This document shows, one piece after another, positions 30,911 through 32,684 of a stretch of DNA of 32,684 nt. How positions within the stretch are numbered: the first letter of the stretch is position 1; each line of letters starts with the position of its first letter. The notes beneath the pieces are model-generated. The model did no database searches and was not told the origin of the DNA. It worked only from the letters and a program-made list of their open reading frames with translations. Source of the stretch: Catenulispora rubra (GTDB lineage Bacteria > Actinomycetota > Actinomycetes > Streptomycetales > Catenulisporaceae); assembly GCF_015356825.1 (NCBI RefSeq), contig NZ_JAACYW010000117.1:1-32684 (forward strand). The letters run 5' to 3'. The position numbers and the translations under genes are program-made.

Positions 30911-32684
30911 TCAGCGGGAAGCGGTGATGGCGGCGGTAGCGGCCTTGGCGATCGCGGAGGCGGCGGTGGCGGGGTTGGTCACCTCGAGCCGGGTGGCTCC
31001 GGGGTAGGTCGCCGATCCGTATCCGTCGAAGTCCAGGTGGAGGACCGCGCATCCGGCCCACTTCAGGGCATTAACACGCTCTACGGCGGCGTCGGTCTCG
31101 TGCGGCATGTAGTGCAGGTCTGAGGCGATGACCAGCAGGCGTCCCGCGCCCGGTTGAGACAGTTGCAGGGCGACGTCAAGGGCGTCGATCGCATCGCCGA
31201 GGGCATGGCCTCCGCCGCTGGCCTCGAAGCGGGTGACATGTGCCGGGGCGCGGCCGGGCCTGGTGATAGCGGTGAGGCATTCGTCGAAGGCGACGGTGGC
31301 GGTACGCGAGTCCCGGTCGGTCATCGCAGCCGCCTTGGCCAGGATCCAAGCGGCCGAGGCGATGGGCCGGGTGGCGGCGGACATCGAGCCGGAGACGTCG
31401 ACCGCGATACCGACTCGCAGCGGCGGGGTGGGCGTGGCTCGGCGGGTGGTGTGAGTCCAAGGCAGTGCGGTCGGTGTCGCCCCGGCGGCGCGTTGGGCGT
31501 CACGGGCCATGGCCGCGCGCATGTGCAAGCGTCCGGGCGGAGCGGCCGAGGCGGTGACAGTCTCGACTCGTTCGCGGTAGGCCGCTGCTCGCAAGGCGCG
31601 GGCGAGTTGGCCGGCGGCGGCCTTCTCCGTCTTGGTGGGGAGCCTCGAGCCGATCACCGGGCTCGGCCGCACGATGCCCATCCCCGAGTTGCCTCCCGGT
31701 TGGAAGGGCCCTGCGTTGGGGGCGAACACGGCCTCGGCGGTATCCTCGGCGCGGCGGCGCCGTGACGCCTTGGCCTTCTTGGCTTTGATCCGCTCGGCGG
31801 CCTGGTCCTCGTTCTCGTCTTCTTCCTGTTGTTCGGCTGCGGCGCGCGCGGCCTCGGTGGCGGCGATGTTCGCCCCGGTCCGACCGATCGCCCCAGCGAT
31901 CGCCCCGCCGCTTGTGACGCTCTCCTCGTGCGGTTCGGGTTCGGCCGCTTCCAGGCCCATGGCCTCGCACCAGGCGCGGCCCAGGGCCAGCATGGTTTCG
32001 GCGTCTTGGTCTTCGGTGTCGTGGGCGACGTTCCAGATCTCGGCGAGGGTGGCCAGGGTCTGCTCGCCGAGGATGGCGGCGACTTCCTGCTCCAGCTCGG
32101 CGGTCTCGGCGGGTTCCAGGATTCCGGCGTCACGGCGAGCCAGGACCAGGGCGGCGGCAGAGGCGGCCGACCAGGGACTGTCTGGGGGCGTGGTGCCGAG
32201 GTCGTCCAGGATCAGGGTGGTCGCCGCCGATCGCAGGTACCGGGCATCACCGGGGCGGCGAGTCAGGTGTCGCTTCTCGGCGCGGGAGTCCTCCAGCATC
32301 ATGGCCACCGCGCAGGCGGCGCTCAACCGCTCGGTGAGGGTGGTGTCTTCGTCCCACCGGGTGAAGGCGGCGTGCGCGCCTTCGTGGCAGAGCACGCCCC
32401 ATGCGGCCGGGTAGCGGTCCTCGTCGCCGAATATCGCCGGTCGGATCGTGGCCGGGTCCAGCCCGCCGAACAGCTTCCGGTCGATCTCGACCTCGTGCTC
32501 GGTGCGGAAGAAGGCTCCCGGTGCGCCGGAGCGGGTGGGTCGCCGTGTCGCGACGAGGCAGTCGTCGCGGTCGCCGAGTACCGGGAACCGGGCGGTCAGC
32601 TCAGCGTCGATCCTGGCCCACTCGGCCAGCTCCGCCTCGGCGGCATCGCTGAGCCGAACAGCGGGTCCTCCGTCGTCCGCCCAT
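30911..32684 (-). CDS. Zincin-like metallopeptidase plus von Willebrand A domain protein, 5' partial
   Basis: The frame is open to the window edge without a start, giving at least 590 residues. Near residue 100 of the visible part lies CHEGAHA, an HExxH-type zinc site (HEGAH). A helical region follows, then an acidic/basic coiled segment (QQEEDENEDQAAERIKAKKA). From about 425 a von Willebrand A domain begins with a complete MIDAS motif, D-V-S-G-S (VGIAVDVSGSMS), and later TVAFDE and VIASDLHYMP. The order metallopeptidase then VWA is that of the DUF2201-type proteins, which usually partner a MoxR AAA+ ATPase; the DNA where that gene would lie is outside the window. It is the first visible gene of the array, so it may be the catalytic or organising component. 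Confidence 0.8.
   Translation of the reverse strand, partial: WADDGGPAVRLSDAAEAELAEWARIDAELTARFPVLGDRDDCLVATRRPTRSGAPGAFFRTEHEVEIDRKLFGGLDPATIRPAIFGDEDRYPAAWGVLCHEGAHAAFTRWDEDTTLTERLSAACAVAMMLEDSRAEKRHLTRRPGDARYLRSAATTLILDDLGTTPPDSPWSAASAAALVLARRDAGILEPAETAELEQEVAAILGEQTLATLAEIWNVAHDTEDQDAETMLALGRAWCEAMGLEAAEPEPHEESVTSGGAIAGAIGRTGANIAATEAARAAAEQQEEDENEDQAAERIKAKKAKASRRRRAEDTAEAVFAPNAGPFQPGGNSGMGIVRPSPVIGSRLPTKTEKAAAGQLARALRAAAYRERVETVTASAAPPGRLHMRAAMARDAQRAAGATPTALPWTHTTRRATPTPPLRVGIAVDVSGSMSAATRPIASAAWILAKAAAMTDRDSRTATVAFDECLTAITRPGRAPAHVTRFEASGGGHALGDAIDALDVALQLSQPGAGRLLVIASDLHYMPHETDAAVERVNALKWAGCAVLHLDFDGYGSATYPGATRLEVTNPATAASAIAKAATAAITASR

Noticed and set aside
1..32684. tRNA genes, CRISPR arrays and insertion sequences
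   Set aside because: No cloverleaf with a GTTCRA-type T-arm, no regularly spaced repeats, and no transposase motif or terminal inverted repeats were seen on reading both strands.

Overview
The window is very GC-rich DNA with the codon bias and gene families of a filamentous actinomycete (Streptomycetales or Catenulisporales type): Lsr2, a membrane BTAD regulator, Streptomyces-style WD40 proteins and many GTG starts. No rRNA, tRNA, CRISPR array or insertion sequence was recognised. The mix of small unknown proteins, regulators, gene remnants and a nuclease-like protein fits an accessory region such as a plasmid, an integrated conjugative element or a genomic island. No integrase with a catalytic domain and no att site is visible, so the boundaries are unknown.

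Left part, 1-8.5 kb, mostly plus strand. It holds a 5'-truncated membrane-anchored BTAD protein, an LLM-class flavin oxidoreductase, a DUF6602-like nuclease-fold protein that lacks the expected Glu, a sparse stretch with two small minus-strand ORFs, an MFS transporter, and a regulator with two winged helices joined by an acidic linker. Several genes are followed by GC-rich hairpins.

Middle part, 8.5-13.6 kb. Four minus-strand genes follow one another in transcription order: Lsr2, an unknown protein, a DUF6283 / papain-like cysteine-protease-like fusion, and a small zinc-ribbon protein. A 225-aa plus-strand unknown and a two-helix membrane protein come next, convergent to each other.

13.7-20.9 kb. 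A WD40 protein and a 12-unit helical-repeat protein form a two-gene operon. Both look like the sensor halves of STAND proteins without an NTPase. A coiled-coil protein, a divergent LysR / SDR-epimerase pair with a clear palindromic operator, and a small unknown follow, ending at a strong bidirectional hairpin.

Right part, 20.96 kb to the window end, all minus strand. This is the most unusual region. It is one tightly packed array of 16 intact genes and one apparently frameshifted gene, with several one-base gaps or ATGA/GTGA overlaps. The first gene in transcription order, cut by the window edge, encodes an HEGAH zincin-like domain followed by a von Willebrand A domain. The rest are small proteins from at least three recurring families: a bimodular 'GW' family, an 'LPRP/EAIV' family, and integrase core-binding-like proteins without a catalytic domain. 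Cys/His-rich zinc-ribbon proteins are mixed among them. One zinc-ribbon family has a second member at 8.5 kb, which links the two halves of the window. Products and order suggest one co-expressed multi-protein system of unknown function built around the VWA/metallopeptidase protein.
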